Positions 22,276-34,870 of a stretch of 64,000 nt of DNA are shown here, piece after piece. The stretch comes from Pseudocercospora fijiensis CIRAD86 (lineage: Eukaryota > Ascomycota > Dothideomycetes > Mycosphaerellales > Mycosphaerellaceae). The notes under the pieces are model-generated. The model did not search any database. It was given only the letters and a program-made list of their open reading frames with translations, and was not told the origin of the DNA. Within the stretch, counting starts at the first letter, position 1, and each line of letters opens with the position of its first letter. The position numbers were made by a program, and so were the translations under genes. The DNA lies in contig NW_006921544.1 of the NCBI RefSeq assembly GCF_000340215.1, positions 712,599-776,598 on the forward strand, in the 5' to 3' direction.

Positions 22276-24830
22276 ACCAATATTAAGGTAGTATTAGAAT
22301 CTATTATCTATTATTAAGTACTATTCTAAAGCCGAGGCCGCTACTAAGCCCTATTTAGAGCTTATAAGTAGAATTTTACTACGTTTATCTAATACGAAGC
22401 CCGTAGTCTCTCTCGCTACTAAGATTCTTAATAAGCTAATATCTAAACGAGATTAGTCTACTTAAGAGGTATCGTTTATTCTATTAGGTTACAACCTCGT
22501 AGATTGTTTGCGATAATTCGTTAACCTCGCCTATAGACCGTAAGGAGAGTAATAGGTACTGTTCGGGCTAAACGACCTCGGCGAGGGGCACCCCTAACAG
22601 ACTACGGGTAGGACGATATATATAAAATATAGCGCGAGGCATACCTCTTACGCTAATGTATCGCTATTCGAATTCGCTACTAGATTTAATTTACGAGCGA
22701 ATCCGCCTATAAGGCTAGCGGATAGGAATTAAAGCCGGATACTTCGGTATATTCCGCTCTATTCTAGCGATTCGACGGATCTAAAGTACGCGTAGTACTA
22801 CCGGTTTAAAGTAGTACTCTATGTCCCTTAGATAGTCTACCCGGTACTATCCTTTCGGTTCCCTAACTCGGCTATTTCCTATAATATATAAGTTAATATC
22901 TATAGAGAATTAGAGCGCCGCGATTCGTAGTATCCGGCGATTAGAAGAGACTACTACGGCCGTTTAAGTATAGAGGATGAGGACTTTAAGGACGAGTTTA
23001 AGGAGGAATACTCTATAACGGAGGAAGAGGAGGTAATTTTTAACGAGCTTCGAAACAAGTACCCCGGCGGTAATAGTATAATTACGGAGGAATACGAGTT
23101 AGGACGGCGAGCTTAAGATCTCGCTAAAGATTAGAGTCCCTATTATAGTCGTTTTTAAGACCTTATACCTAAGGTTTATAATCCGATAGCCTAGAATAAC
23201 TATTAGCGACGGTTAAAAGAGAGTTTAGATTTAAATCTAGATATCTATTCTTAAGCATCTAGCGCTTATTTATCGCTAAACCCCGGGCAGTCGCTTATCT
23301 ATAGAGTATTTATCGAGAACTACGAACAGTTCCTTCTAGAAACCTCTCCTAGAAGTCGTCTTAGGACGCCCGCTAACTTAGAGCGCGCCCCGTAGATATT
23401 AATTAATCTTTATCGCGAGGCGGGTACTAGAAAATTGTACGTAATTAAACTACTCTCGGCTCGCCTTTAAGCCCTCGCTCGGCGTACTTAAAGTACTAAT
23501 CCGAGTCCTATTATAAGACTCGTATCTACCGGGGTAGCGGCGTTTAATATCGATAGCTATACTATTTATTCCTTCTTAAATCTACCTATCTAGGCCGATG
23601 TATTCTAGACGACCTTAGTAAAGAAGCTAGAAAGACCTACCGTTGCCGGCTAGAAAGAGTGCGTTTTATAGTTATTAATAAGAAATCTATACTTAGTATA
23701 CGTATACTTAGTTAGATTAATTAGCGTCTATTCGAACTTTTTCTAGAAACTAGACCCTACGCCGACTATTTTACCGGGTTTAGTATACTCTTAGCCGGGG
23801 ACTTCTATTAGCTCCTAGCTATTGCTACTACTACTCTCTTTATAACTCGGCGTTTGTTTAACGCTATAGACATATCTAGCCGGAATTGCTATCGAGCCTT
23901 TAGGCAAATAATACGGTTATCGCAAGTTGTCCGTTAAGTAGGATAGGACCCTATTACTCTATAGTTTAAAGACACCCTCTAAGCTATACGAGTTAATAAG
24001 GTAGAAGATAAGTACTACGATCTTCTTAAACGGCGTACGTTTGTTACTTTAGGCGACGCTAGAGAGTATAATTTTAGATCCGCTATCCGACTATACTCCT
24101 ACCGTTCTACTATAGACTAGTATAACCGGAAGCAACTCCTAGCAAGTCAGTACCCTATTCTACGTATTAGCGCAAGGCATAACTCTATTTTAAGTAGTAA
24201 GCTTAATAAGAAGGAGTTCTAAGGACTCTATTCCGAGCTATACTTCGTAATTAGATACCTAATACTTCTATACTAGAATATTTAGACTAAGATAGGCTTA
24301 GTTAACGGCAGTCGGGGCGAGTTATTTAGTATTCTTTAGGACGAGGACGTAGAGAGTCCCTAAGATTCTATGCCTCGCTATCTACTCGGTTAGTTTCTAA
24401 GTTTTCGTAGGGTTAGGATTTCCGAATAGGTTAGGAGGCATCCCTAGAAGGGTACGATTGTACCTATCTTTCCTATACGAAGGGTACGAGGTACTTCTCC
24501 GGCTACTACTAAGACTTAATAGCGTAAACAGTTCCCTATAGTTACCTATTATACGATTACTATTTATAAGTCGTAAGGTATAACTTTAGATTAGGTTATC
24601 GTTAATCTTAGGGAGAGGCAAGTATCTCCCGGAGTATTCTACGTAGCCTTATCGAGAGTTAGAGCCTATAAAGACCTCGCTATTAAGCAACACTTCTTAA
24701 AGTCGGATATTACTTTTAGTATTTCCGATATTACGAAAGATAGAGATCTAGATTAGGTAGAACGGACGGCGGATCTATTAACCCTTAATTTCGCTATCCC
24801 TACTAGTCGTCGTACCTAAGATTAAATATT
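22276..24830 (+). pseudogene. Helitron PIF1-family helicase relic
   Basis: This half unwinds DNA during rolling-circle transposition. A pre-helicase linker SKAEAATKPYLEL (22,325) and KRDWST.EV (about 22,450) is typical of Helitron proteins. Walker A is eroded (REAGTRKLYVIKLL near 23,415-23,450, ancestral G-x-AGTGKS). STGVAAFNIDSYTIYSFLNLP follows at about 23,528. LLAGDFYQL (about 23,790-23,815) is the GDF-QLP motif, followed by CYRAFRQI, QVGQDPITL and VNKVEDKYYDLLKRRTF. The C-terminal block has LVNGSRGEL (24,300), ITIYKSQGITLD (about 24,560) and VALSRVRAYKDL (24,643). Order and spacing fit a complete Helitron helicase; all breaks are RIP stops. Confidence 0.9.
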
Positions 24831-24839
24831 TAGTTCGCC

Positions 24840-25599
24840 TACGTCGTTTCGTACAATTCTAAGTTAGAGGACTTCGTCTACGTTATATACTATACTTAGT
24901 CCCCCTCCTATTTAATTTCTACCCTCTACTAGGTCGGCCTTAGGGAATATTAGGCGAAGGAGTCCCTTAAGAGAGGAGGTTAGGTAGGATAAGCTATAGG
25001 GAGGTACGCCGTCGTCGGTATCGTCTCTTAGACTACTATAGTCTAGCCCTACTCTAGGACCGAGGCAGAGACCGCTTATAAGGACCTATCCGGGGAGGCC
25101 CCGAGGAATATCTTATAGCTAGTAGAATAGGAGGTAGTAATCCTATACTAAACTTAGGATTCGACGAGGAGGATAATTTTATATAGAGTATTAAATAGCG
25201 GCGTTTAGGTACTAGGAGAGGATCGGGTTTCTATTTAAATTTGTATATTTTATTTTATATTATAAGGGCAAAGGTATATTATATTATTTACTAGCGGCGC
25301 TAGGTTGTAAATCTTTAGATAATTGTTGTAACTTGTGTTTGTATACGCTATTTTATTTAGCGGCGCCCCTAGAATATTACGGTTTTATCTATTACCCGAC
25401 ATTTCTAATATTAAGTACTTTTTATATTCTATTCTATATACTAATCTTTTGATATTGTTTAGAGCGAAGCAATGCTTAATATAATATTAGTTAGTATATA
25501 TCAACTCTACTATAGCGTTACGTTTACTAAGGCATACGTTAAACTACAATAGGCTACTACTAAGCTAGCTAATAATGGACTAGGATCTAGGCTATAGTA
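24840..25599 (+). other. Helitron 3' region without a recognised gene
   Basis: The region after the helicase has an A/T-rich tail and low coding potential. It should contain the 3' end of the Helitron (hairpin plus CTRR), but I could not fix it with confidence; ctag and gctagc occur near 25,565-25,590 immediately before the right satellite block. Confidence 0.4.
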
Positions 25600-26300
25600 G
25601 AACCTACCTATACGCTTCTAACGGTATGATTTTTATTAAAATCGGGTTAAAATTATTTAAGATATTAACCGTCGAAGTAGGAGCTAATAAAAGCTAATAC
25701 TAGCTAATACTAGCTAATACTAGCTAATACTAGCTAACACTAGCTAATACTAGCTAACACTAGCTAATACTAGCTAATACTAAATTCGAAGGTCGTCGAT
25801 TTCTATAAAAAATTAAAGGTTCTATAGAACCGACCCGCGCGCTTCTAACGGTACAATTCTTATTAAAATCGGATAATTATTTATTAAGATATTAACCGCC
25901 GAAGTAGGAGCTAACACTAGCTAATACTAGCTAATACTAGCTAATACTAGCTAATACTAAATTCGAAGGTCGTCGATTTCTATAGGAATTTCACGTTCTA
26001 TAGAACCGACCCGCGCGTTTCTAACGGTGTAATTTTTAGTAAAATCGAATTAATATTTATTAAGATTTTAACCGCCGAAGTAGGAGCTAATACTTAGCTA
26101 ATACTAAATTCGAAGCTCGTCGATTTATATTAAGATTTCACGTTCTATAGAACAGTCCCGCGCGTTTCTAACGGTATAACCTTTATTAGGATTAGATTAA
26201 TATTTATTAAGATAACCGCGCGCTTCTAATAGTATAATTTTTATTAGAATCGTATTAATATTAACAGATATACTAACCGAATACTAGACTCTAAATCCGA
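25600..26300 (+). repeat. Satellite block with internal 10-bp minisatellite, right copy
   Basis: Same satellite and same orientation as 15,311-16,012. Monomer starts are seen at 25,782, 25,959 and 26,105, with a first monomer lacking its start at 25,600 and a degenerate last one to about 26,290. Decamer runs of gctaatacta are longest at about 25,685-25,780. Together with the left copy it brackets the Helitron. Confidence 0.92.
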
Positions 26301-26825
26301 TAGTCGTCGATTGTAATTGAAATTTAGGGTTTAAAAATTAGAATAAGATAATGTCCGTTAAAGTATTAGTTAATCTCCTCTGTCTTAGTATTTTTTTAAA
26401 AAAAAGCTAATTAAATACGCTCCGGAAGTATCTATTCTCGACCCGTATAGTTTTAACGTATACTATATTATAGCGTAGAATTAGCTATACGGTCGGGGGA
26501 TTACGATCCTACTCGGGAATATAGAATAGTAAACACTATAAGTAGCCGGATAGCCGCCTGTTCCCCCGAAGGGGCCCTTAATAAAGAGTAGTCTAACGAT
26601 TAGGCCTCGGGGCGCCTATATCTACTACCCTCGTTAGTAGTATATCTAATTAGCTAAATGCCCTCGGGTTTTGCGCGTATATATATACCTAAGTTTACTA
26701 GGATATCTAGGGAAGCTTATATAGCTTAGCTAGTAGACGCTCGCTTTTTTAAGTAGCGCTAAGCCGAAAGTTTTCGAGCGTAGGTAATACTACAAGCTGC
26801 TACTCTTAGAACGCGCCCGTAGTCT
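26301..26825. other. Non-coding RIP-mutated stretch at the right edge of the insertion
   Basis: No gene seen. It includes a T/A run (tttttttaaaaaaaa near 26,390) and GC-rich tracts such as cctgttcccccgaagggg near 26,560. It separates the right satellite from the resumed Gypsy-A pol frame and so may contain part of another insertion. Confidence 0.4.
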
Positions 26826-27482
26826 ATAACACTTCCTAGTATTCCTTATACGGCGATGCCTTTCCTCGACGATATTAGTATTAAGGGCCCTAAGACTAGG
26901 TACAATAACGAAGAAGTAGAGCCTAGTATCCGCAGGTTCTTTCTCGAATATATCTAGAACCTCGATAGTATCCTCTACGACTTAGAGCGGGCTAACTTAA
27001 TAGTATATAGGGAGAAACTTTAGCTCCTATACAAACGAATAAACATTGTCGGGTTTGTAACTAATAAGAACGGCCGCTATCCTAATAATATACGGGTCCT
27101 AAAGATTGTATCCTAGCTAGACCCTACCTATTAGAAAGATATCGGAATCTAGCTTAGAGTAGTCTCCTACTTCCGTATCTAGGTAGAAAACTTTATATTA
27201 GTATATAAGCCCTTATACGCCTTACTTAAGAAGGATAATAAGTTTAAATAGACCTCTATATACTAAGTAGCTAAGGATACGGTTACTAAGGCACTCGTTA
27301 GCGCGCCTATACTTACCTCTATTAACTACTTAGAGGGTATAGGTTTGCTAGTTATTACTATCGACCCGAGCGGGGAAGGCTACGGCGAGATACTAATATA
27401 GTATAATCGTAAGGAGCTATCCTTACGTTACCCTATTCGGTACGACTTAGGTCTATAGTAGCCGATCGAGGCCCGATACGAT
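26826..27482 (+). pseudogene. Gypsy-A RT C-terminal half and RNase H relic
   Basis: The frame opens with PFLDDISIKG at about 26,857-26,890, the polymerase DD box of this Gypsy lineage. It continues with VEPSIRRFFLEYI, NLDSILYDLERANL, KNGRYPNNIRVLKIV (GxRP-like region) and VVSYFRI, then RNase H: SINYLEGIGLLVITIDPSGEGYGE with an intact Asp, ending at RYDLGL, PIEARY (ancestral ESRYDATKRE-type). It is cut at 27,482 by hAT-1 copy A. It complements 12,940-14,870: the two halves together give one pol gene. Integrase is not found in this window. Confidence 0.85.
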
Positions 27483-30273
27483 TAGACCCCGTAGTAGTTC
27501 GGTTTGCAAACTACTAAACGTATATAGTTTAGTTTCTTAGCGGCAAACTAGCTCCCTAGTTCTAGTTTGGTTTTTTTAAACTATATAGATTCCTAGTTTG
27601 AACTAGAGACTATATTAGTTTTACTATAAGGACACTCTTATTCGACTGCCGGCTACGATTGCCGGCTATATTTTACTATAAGGATACTCCTATTCGACTA
27701 CCGGCTACGATTGCCGACTATATTTTACTATAAGGACACTCTTATTCGACTACTAGCTACGATTACCGGCTATATTTTACTATAAGGATACTCTGATTCG
27801 ACTGCCGGCTACGATTACCGGCTATAATAGTAACTAGGTTATATTTACTACGCTCGCGGTTGCCTTAATAATAGCTATTACCGTTACTAAGGCGTAGTTA
27901 CTATTACTAGTACGTAGTTACTATTACCGGGATATAGTTACTATAGTTACGAAAGCTTATCTATATAACGTTACGTAGGCGGCAACAATTAGGGCTTCGC
28001 GATATTCTTATACCTTTTAACTTCTTCCTCTATACCTATATCTATAATAACTACTATACGCTACGCCCCTATCCCCGCCCCCCTCCCTCTTCTTAATATA
28101 GTAAGAGAGAAGCGCGCCGCGCGCTAAATAGAAGATAGAGTAAAAGACCGCGAGTTTGTTTTACCTAAGTATCTAAGAAAAAAGCGTAAGACTAAAGAGG
28201 ATTACTCTACGAAGAAGAATTCTATACGAGACCGCGAGAGAAAGGAGAAGATAGATAAGGATAAAGGATCGAAAGATAAGAGAAGAAAAGCGCGGAATAA
28301 GGCGTTCTATCGATAGCTAGTACCTATAGAAAAAAGTAAAGGTTAGAATAAGAAGATAACCTAGGAAAAGGCTTAGAGGAGGAAGGAATTACGTCTAGTT
28401 TTCGAGCGTAAAGATCTAGTAGCGTAAGTTAATCTAGCCGACAGCCGTAGCCGGTAGCTATAGCTAGTAGCTATAGCCGGCATTTCTTTCTTTAAGACGT
28501 TAACTAATAGTATTTAGACCTATAGCCGCTATCTCTATCTATACGACCAATAGTAACGGAGTTATTTAGATAGCCGAGAATAATAATACTAGAGCTTAGG
28601 ATACCGCGAAAGAGTATAATACTACGAATAAAGGGACTAAAAAAAGCGAGGAGATACTATACGTCGATCTAGTAATAGGTATAGTCCTAGGGCCTAACGC
28701 TATAGACGATAAGCGCTAGGAGTAGATCGAGTATAGTTAAAGAGACGAGGTACTAGTAAAGGGCTAAGGTATAAGTCCTATTAATCTAGAAAATTATAGT
28801 TAAAGCTACTACGAAAGGCTAGTAAGAATTAGAATCGAGACTAGTCGTCTTTATATCCTTAATATAGAGTAGAGATTTCTTTATTAGTATTAGAGCGATG
28901 CCTTTACGTCTATAAAGGCAAAGTCGCTTACGATTAATATAATCGGGGCTAGGTATCTAGAGACGGCGGAAGAGTTACTAAAGGAGGAAGGGGTATAGGT
29001 AATTATTCTATACTCGGTATATATAGCTAGCGTTCGTAGCCGGTAGATACTAATACTTAAATAGAAAGCGTTTCTCGATAATAGAGTGCTACTACTATAT
29101 AAAATCTTTACTAAGGCAGAGAGGGCTTATATCCGGAATTTTAGCTACTAGTAGGATAGGTTAGCGTTAGAAATCTCTAAAGCTCTATATAAGCCTCTAA
29201 TGGATTACCTATTTTAGCAATACGGCTTTATCTCGACTACTTTATAGGTACCGGACGAAGCTCGTACGCTCTTTAGGATCTTTACTAAGAAGCGGAAGGA
29301 GTTCTTAATAGAGCTATTAGTTAGTATTAGGTCTCGTAGTTAGACTCGGCCTAAGCATTTGCTTATCGAGTATCTTATACCGAAAGAGGATAGATTAAGA
29401 CTAAAAACGAGCTTAGATTCGTTAGGTATAGTAGCTCGGTTCCGTTAGTAGGAGAGAGCCGCTATATAGAAGGCAAAATTTAGGTAGTTAGGATAGCTAG
29501 GGTAGCTAGGAAGCAAAAAAAAGGTAGCTAGCTATCTACTATCTAGCTATTACTAACGATACGATACTATAAAAGAAAGGGTGTTTCCCTATAGCTACTA
29601 GTATATATCTACTACTCCTTACCTTACTATATAAACCTATAAAACATACCGACCGATATTCTATATATACTAGGCGCTATACTAGGAAGGGTAATAACGA
29701 GACGATAGTCGAAATAGTCTAGTATACGAACGAGATTGCGGTAACGTTAAGAGGACGTTATATACTCGCCTTCGAGCCTATCGAGTAAGAGACGATTAGG
29801 GCTAGATTTATCCTTTCCGAATCCTAGTAGTAGGAATTTACTATAGGATACTACTACCTAGCCCTTACCTTTACGAAGTCTAAGTAGAAGGTTATTCGGA
29901 GATATAAGACTATCGAGTATTAACCCGGATATCTTCGAAAAGGCTAGCTAGGCGTATCTTTAGAAACCCGAGAATACCGAGCAGTTTAATTAATACGTCT
30001 ATAAGCTATAGTTCCCTTTATAGGTACGTTTAAACGAGTATAAACTACGGAAGTACTCGATATAATAGGATAGTAAGGAGCGAACGGATGAATTCTAGAA
30101 GTTCTTTACGGAGGGGGTATTATACCGTTATACGAGTTCTCGACTTAAAGGTTAACTAGTAATTGTCTATAACTTCTATAGTTTAATCTGAAAATACCCG
30201 AAACTAGGGGATAGGAATTTATCGCCTACTAACTATCTATATTCTAAACGGTATCTAGAATCTTAAGGAGAGA
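27483..30273 (+). mobile_element. hAT-1 copy A (5' part, cut by Gypsy-B)
   Basis: The element starts with tagaccccgtagtagttcgg (CAG-type end after RIP), preceded by the target gatacgat inside the RNase H gene. It is the reverse complement of 49,740-52,824 (copy B). After a non-coding leader with A/C-rich motifs and tandem repeats, a long plus-strand frame runs from about 28,640, including KSLTININIIGARYLETAEELL near 28,920 and RTLFRIFTKKRKEFL near 29,260. This is the N-terminal, non-catalytic part of the transposase; the catalytic part is seen only in copy B. It stops at the Gypsy-B LTR, so the 3' half is missing here. Confidence 0.82.
27619..27826 (+). repeat. 52-bp tandem repeat, four copies, in hAT-1 leader
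   Basis: Units begin ttttactataagg at 27,619, 27,671, 27,723 and 27,775. Each contains ttcgact followed by two ccggcta cores. Copy B of the same element near 52,620-52,690 has only one to two units, so the array expanded or contracted after duplication. Confidence 0.9.
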
Positions 30274-30463
30274 TAATATTACGGGTAAGTAACGCGTACG
30301 TAGATACTAGATATAAGACTTAATAGGTTCGATAAAGAGCTAAGTCTATCTACGTAAATCCGAATGGTTTTATACGGTGCGCGAAGCTGTAAGTAGTAGG
30401 TTAGAGTCGCGTAGGCCGAATGCCTAAGGCTAGCGCTTTCTAACTAGGACGTAGCCCTTTATA
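30274..30463 (-). repeat. Gypsy-B 3' LTR
   Basis: 190 bp, nearly identical to 36,800-36,994 and to the reverse complement of 61,387-61,555. It begins taatattacggg and ends gccctttata on the plus strand; both ends fit a TG...CA LTR after CA-to-TA and TG-to-TA changes. It joins hAT-1 copy A at 30,273. Confidence 0.9.
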
Positions 30464-31699
30464 TTACCCCTATCCTCCTCCCCTTCCTTAGCGGGAATAG
30501 AAAGCCCCTCGTAGTTTCTATCGCTATTACTTTATCTATTAGATCTACGCTTATCTAAGCTTTCTAAAGTAACGCGCTCGTAGTTTCCTCCTTCGCGACT
30601 AGGCTTTCCGCTACTTTCTAGTCGGGGTTGCCGTATCCTAGGTTTTAAGGATAGTAACTTTCTTCGCGACTACTAAACCGCGCTCTTTTACCTACTTACC
30701 GCTAGCTAAAACGCGCCGTAACTGCCCTCTTAAACGCTTTACTTATATTAGCGCCTTCCTTTGCTTTTAACGACCTTTACTTCCGTATCGCTTTCTAGGA
30801 GTATTAATATTTCCCTCTTCTTCCTCTTTTTCTTCTTTTCTTTATATATATCCCTACTACTACTACTACTACTATAGTAAGTCCCTCTCCCTCTTCCGCG
30901 ATTTCCTTCGTAAAATTAACTTATCCTAGATAGCTCGTAGAATCTACTATATTAGGTGCTATAACTCTAGCGAGGACTACGCCGATTAATCTATAAGATA
31001 TCCGCCTTATTTATCGTAGGGTTCGCTAACTTTTCCTAAGCCCGCTAGCTCGAGGGCCTATACTAATTATACTCGTAAGAGAATCGCTTACGCCCTACTA
31101 TAAGTTATTACGATTTCCGTACTAAAACCCTCGCTAACTACTTAGTCTTTAAATAGCCTACGTAGCTTACGCTAGCTATACCCGCGCGACCCGTAGTACG
31201 GTCGAAGAGAAGTACGCCGACCTTCTTAAGATTCTTAAGGTATAGAAAGCCTTAAAGTCTCTCTAGCCGTAGGGATTGTTATCTAGATAAGTTTTCCCGT
31301 TTCCTACGATAAAACCCTCGCTAACCTTTTCTTTTAGCGCTATAGCCTTAGAGGTAACGAATACCGTCGCTAATGTCGTAGCTTAATAGACTTAGACGTA
31401 AGTTCTTTTCCTATCCGTCGATTTCCTCTCGCTAATCTCGTTTTAGGGGGGTTCCTACCGCTCTTCGGCTCGGGAACAATCGTCTAGGCCTAGAGGAGTA
31501 GGCGGCTAGTTAATAAGGGTTCCCGTAGGTTTTCTAGTAGGCTCTAGGTAGTTTCGAAGATATTATTATTTTTCTTTTTCTATCCTAAGAGGACCTCGTA
31601 ATTTCTAGCGGAGACTAGATACTTACTTATAAATACCTAAATAAAATCTTTCTTAACTCCTAAATTACATTCCCTTTCTAAATCCCTTAAGTAAACCTA

Positions 31700-33560
31700 A
31701 ACAATCTATAAAACTAATAAGTTAGCAAAACTCTAAAAGTTAGTAAAATACGTAAAGTCTATAAGTCCGCCTTATCTCTTTCGCTTTCCTTTCCTTTCCT
31801 AGTCTCCTAAAGGTCCGTCGTTCGTCTCGATTTGTCTATATTTCGCCTCGAAATCGTCTAGCGCTACGGTATCTGCGATATTGTCTAGGGATTCCTACGT
31901 TGGTTTATAGTAACTACTCTATTTTACGAGCGCTTCTCGTCCCTTATCTCGTTTCTTCTTTTAGGCGTATAGGATTTCTTCGACTTGCTATTCCTCGTAC
32001 GTCTCGAATAAAATAGGTTCCGGCTATTCGTTATTAATTTCCTACCCTAGTAGGGGGTCTCTACTCGCTAGTCTTGGAAGATCGGTATAGAATACTAGAT
32101 AAATGTTACTAGGTATCCCTAAGAGTAGTACTAATATAGGTAATAATACCTCTTCGACCGTATACTTAGCGTATTTCGCGTTAAGGCTCTTCTTAGGTCT
32201 ATCGGTTTAGTAATTCCTTAGGTCGAGCTAGACTTTGTCTCCGACGCGATATACCGGCGCCGGTATCCTAGTTTTGTTTGCGCTATCCTCCTGTTTTGCG
32301 CTACTTCTGCGATCTATACCTAGTATAGGTCCGAGATCTCTTTAATCTTTTCTATAAATTCCTCCGCTCGTTTTACCGCGGTTAACCGCCGGTCGATCGC
32401 TAGGTCCTCTTCTAGCATAATAGGTAAAGTAGACTCGTAATCGTAAGTCGCGAAGAAGGAGCTTATTCCTAATCCCGCGTAATATCTCCTATTAAACGCT
32501 AGTTCCGCCGTAGGAAGCTATTAGTTCTACTCGCACTATATTTAGTTAATATAGTTCCGAAGGTAACCCTATATATCTTAATTTACGCGCTCCGGACCTC
32601 CGTTAGTTTATAGGTAGTAAGCGGAGCTTAACCTTTACTTTACGCTAAGTAGTCGATATATCTCCCTTTAGAACGTACTTATCTAATTCGTACCCCTATC
32701 GCTAGTAATAGCTCGAGGTAGCCTATAATACCTAACCTAGAAATTTAGGAATAAAACCGCGTATTCCTCCGCCTTTATAGAGGGAGTACCGATAAGGGCA
32801 ATCTATTTACTAAGGCGGTCCTTAATTACCTTAAGGTATCGGTTTCCGTCGGACTCCGGTAGATTAGTTATAAAGTCTATCGAGATTTCCTAGAAGAAAC
32901 GGTCGGGTACCGGTAGTAGTTTTAGGAGGCCGTATTTATAGTCCCTCTATACTTTATTACGTCCGTAATAGTTGCAATTCCGTAGGAATTGTCGTACCTA
33001 TTTTAACTATAGCGGCTAGTAGAAGTCGCGACCTAGTATAGAAGCGGTAGAATCCCGGCCTAGGTAGCTATAAAGCGGTAAGTCGTAGATCAACTAGATA
33101 ATCTTCGTACGTAGTATATCCTACTAGAGTTCTTTAGTTCCTATATCCTTATATTCGGCTTCCGTCGTAGCTAGGGCTCCTAGGACCTAGAGCTTGCCGC
33201 GGTAGCGTAGGAACCCTTTAGGGTCTATTATATAGTCTCCGACCTAAATCTTCGCCTTAATTTCCGGCTATTATATCCTAGATCCCTTACGGACTTTTCG
33301 TAATACCGTCTAGTATATCGTATCCTTCTCGATAATACCCTTCTATATTTCGTTTATTTCCGGGTCCTAGAATAGTTAAGCGCCTTCCGCCGGAGGTTAC
33401 GCGGGCTTCGTCTCGTTCGCGAGTAGGGATAACGGGCTCGTCTTAGATATACGTAGGAGGTTTCGAATCGTAGCGCTAGAAATTTATACGTTTTCCGGCT
33501 AGTTAAGAGAGAGGTCCGGTTCTAGAAACCTTCGGAACCTCGAAAACATATTGTCTTAGC
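31700..33560 (-). pseudogene. Gypsy-B integrase relic
   Basis: Integrase inserts the element cDNA. On the minus strand the HHCC zinc-binding domain reads VRQFLRNC-N-Y-Y-G at about 32,950-32,998, ancestral C-H-Y-C. The catalytic core opens with DFITNLPESDGNRYLKVIKDRL at about 32,812-32,880, keeping the first catalytic Asp. Downstream frames run towards 31,800. The last 1.3 kb before the 3' LTR (30,464-31,790) is Ser/Thr/Arg-rich, with no domain I can name. Confidence 0.82.
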
Positions 33561-34870
33561 CTAACGTATCGTATTCCCTCCTTAATAAGATATCCGGTAG
33601 GATAGCCTCGACTCCCGGCTAGTAGACTAGGGTAAACTAATACTTAGCTAGTTCTTCCTACTATCGGATCTATCTCTCGGATAGCTAACGCTTTACTATA
33701 AAGTATTCTAGGTTCTTATAGTCCGTCTAAATCGTAAAGGGACTATATAATTTTAGCTTAGAGTCCTAAAACTTAATACTAGATACGACCGCGAGTATCT
33801 CTTTATTATAGATATCGTAGTTAATCTCCGCTTTATTTAGTTTCTTTAAAAAGAAGCCTACTAGTCGTCGGATACCGGCTTTTTCTTAGATAAAGGCGCC
33901 CCTAATCGCGAACCTACTATAGTCTATTTCGAGGAAGGTAGGAAGGGACGGGTCCTACTAGGTAAGTACCGGGGTACGGTAGAATTTGTCTTTTAGCGTC
34001 TCGAACGCCTTATCCTACTCTTCTCTCTAAGAGAACGGGGTTCCCTTACCGGTAAGCGCGGTTAATAGCGCGGAGATCCCAGAATAGTTCGGTACGAATA
34101 TACGGTAATAATTCGTAAATCCTAAGAAACGATAAACTTCCTTTTAGGTCTTAGGTACTACCTACTTTTATATAGCTCCTACCTTTTCGGGGTCGGCTAA
34201 TACTCCCCCTCCGTCGGCGTAAACGATAAATCCTAGGTACTTAATCTTTTTCTAGGCGAATTCGCTCTTCTCGAAATTAAGGTAAAGGCCTCCGTTCTAA
34301 GGCTTCTAGACAATAGTCCTTACCTTACGGAAATAATCTTCCCTTATTCCGCTCGAGTAGATTACTACGTCGTCTATATTTACTAATGCGAAATCGTCTA
34401 GATACTCCCGTAGGAGAGTATTAACATACCGTTAGAACGTTGCCGGGGCTCCGTATAAACCGAATAGATATACTAGCTACTCGAATAAACCTAGCCTAGT
34501 ACGAAAGGCTATCTTATACTCGTATCCCTTTACTATCCTTATCTTATAAAAGGCCGAGACTACGTTAGCCTTAGTTAACTATCGGGCTTCCGTTAGGTTC
34601 CTTATAGTATCCGGGATTAGTAGGAGGGGATATCTGTCTTACTTCGTAAGAGCGTTAAGCGCCCTATAGTTGTAGTAGAACCGGAGTCCTCCTCCGGGGT
34701 TCTTAACGAGGAGTACGGGCGCCGCCGCTTCGGAGTTCGTAGGTCTTATAAACCCCTTCTTTAAGAGCTCGTTAAGCGACTTTTATAAGACTAAGAGCTC
34801 TTATTTCTATATACTATAGAGCGGGCCCTAGGGGAGCTATAGCTAGGATCTATCTAGTTTTTTACGGAGT
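33561..34870 (-). pseudogene. Gypsy-B reverse transcriptase and RNase H relic
   Basis: RT copies the RNA into DNA. On the minus strand: PLGPAL.S-type start at about 34,830; [21 protein letters not shown] near 34,700-34,770; [12 protein letters not shown] block near 34,660; PGTLFGLYGAPATF-type segment near 34,450; and NIDDVVIYS at about 34,350-34,385 with both catalytic Asp codons (gac gac) intact. RNase H follows at 34,000-33,600. The order matches Gypsy-E at 63,500-64,000 closely. Confidence 0.9.

Noticed and set aside
16013..25599. Treating the satellite blocks as LTRs of a 9.6-kb retrotransposon
   Set aside because: They are direct repeats in the right places, but the interior is a Helitron on the plus strand, and the blocks are tandem arrays with variable monomers rather than LTRs.
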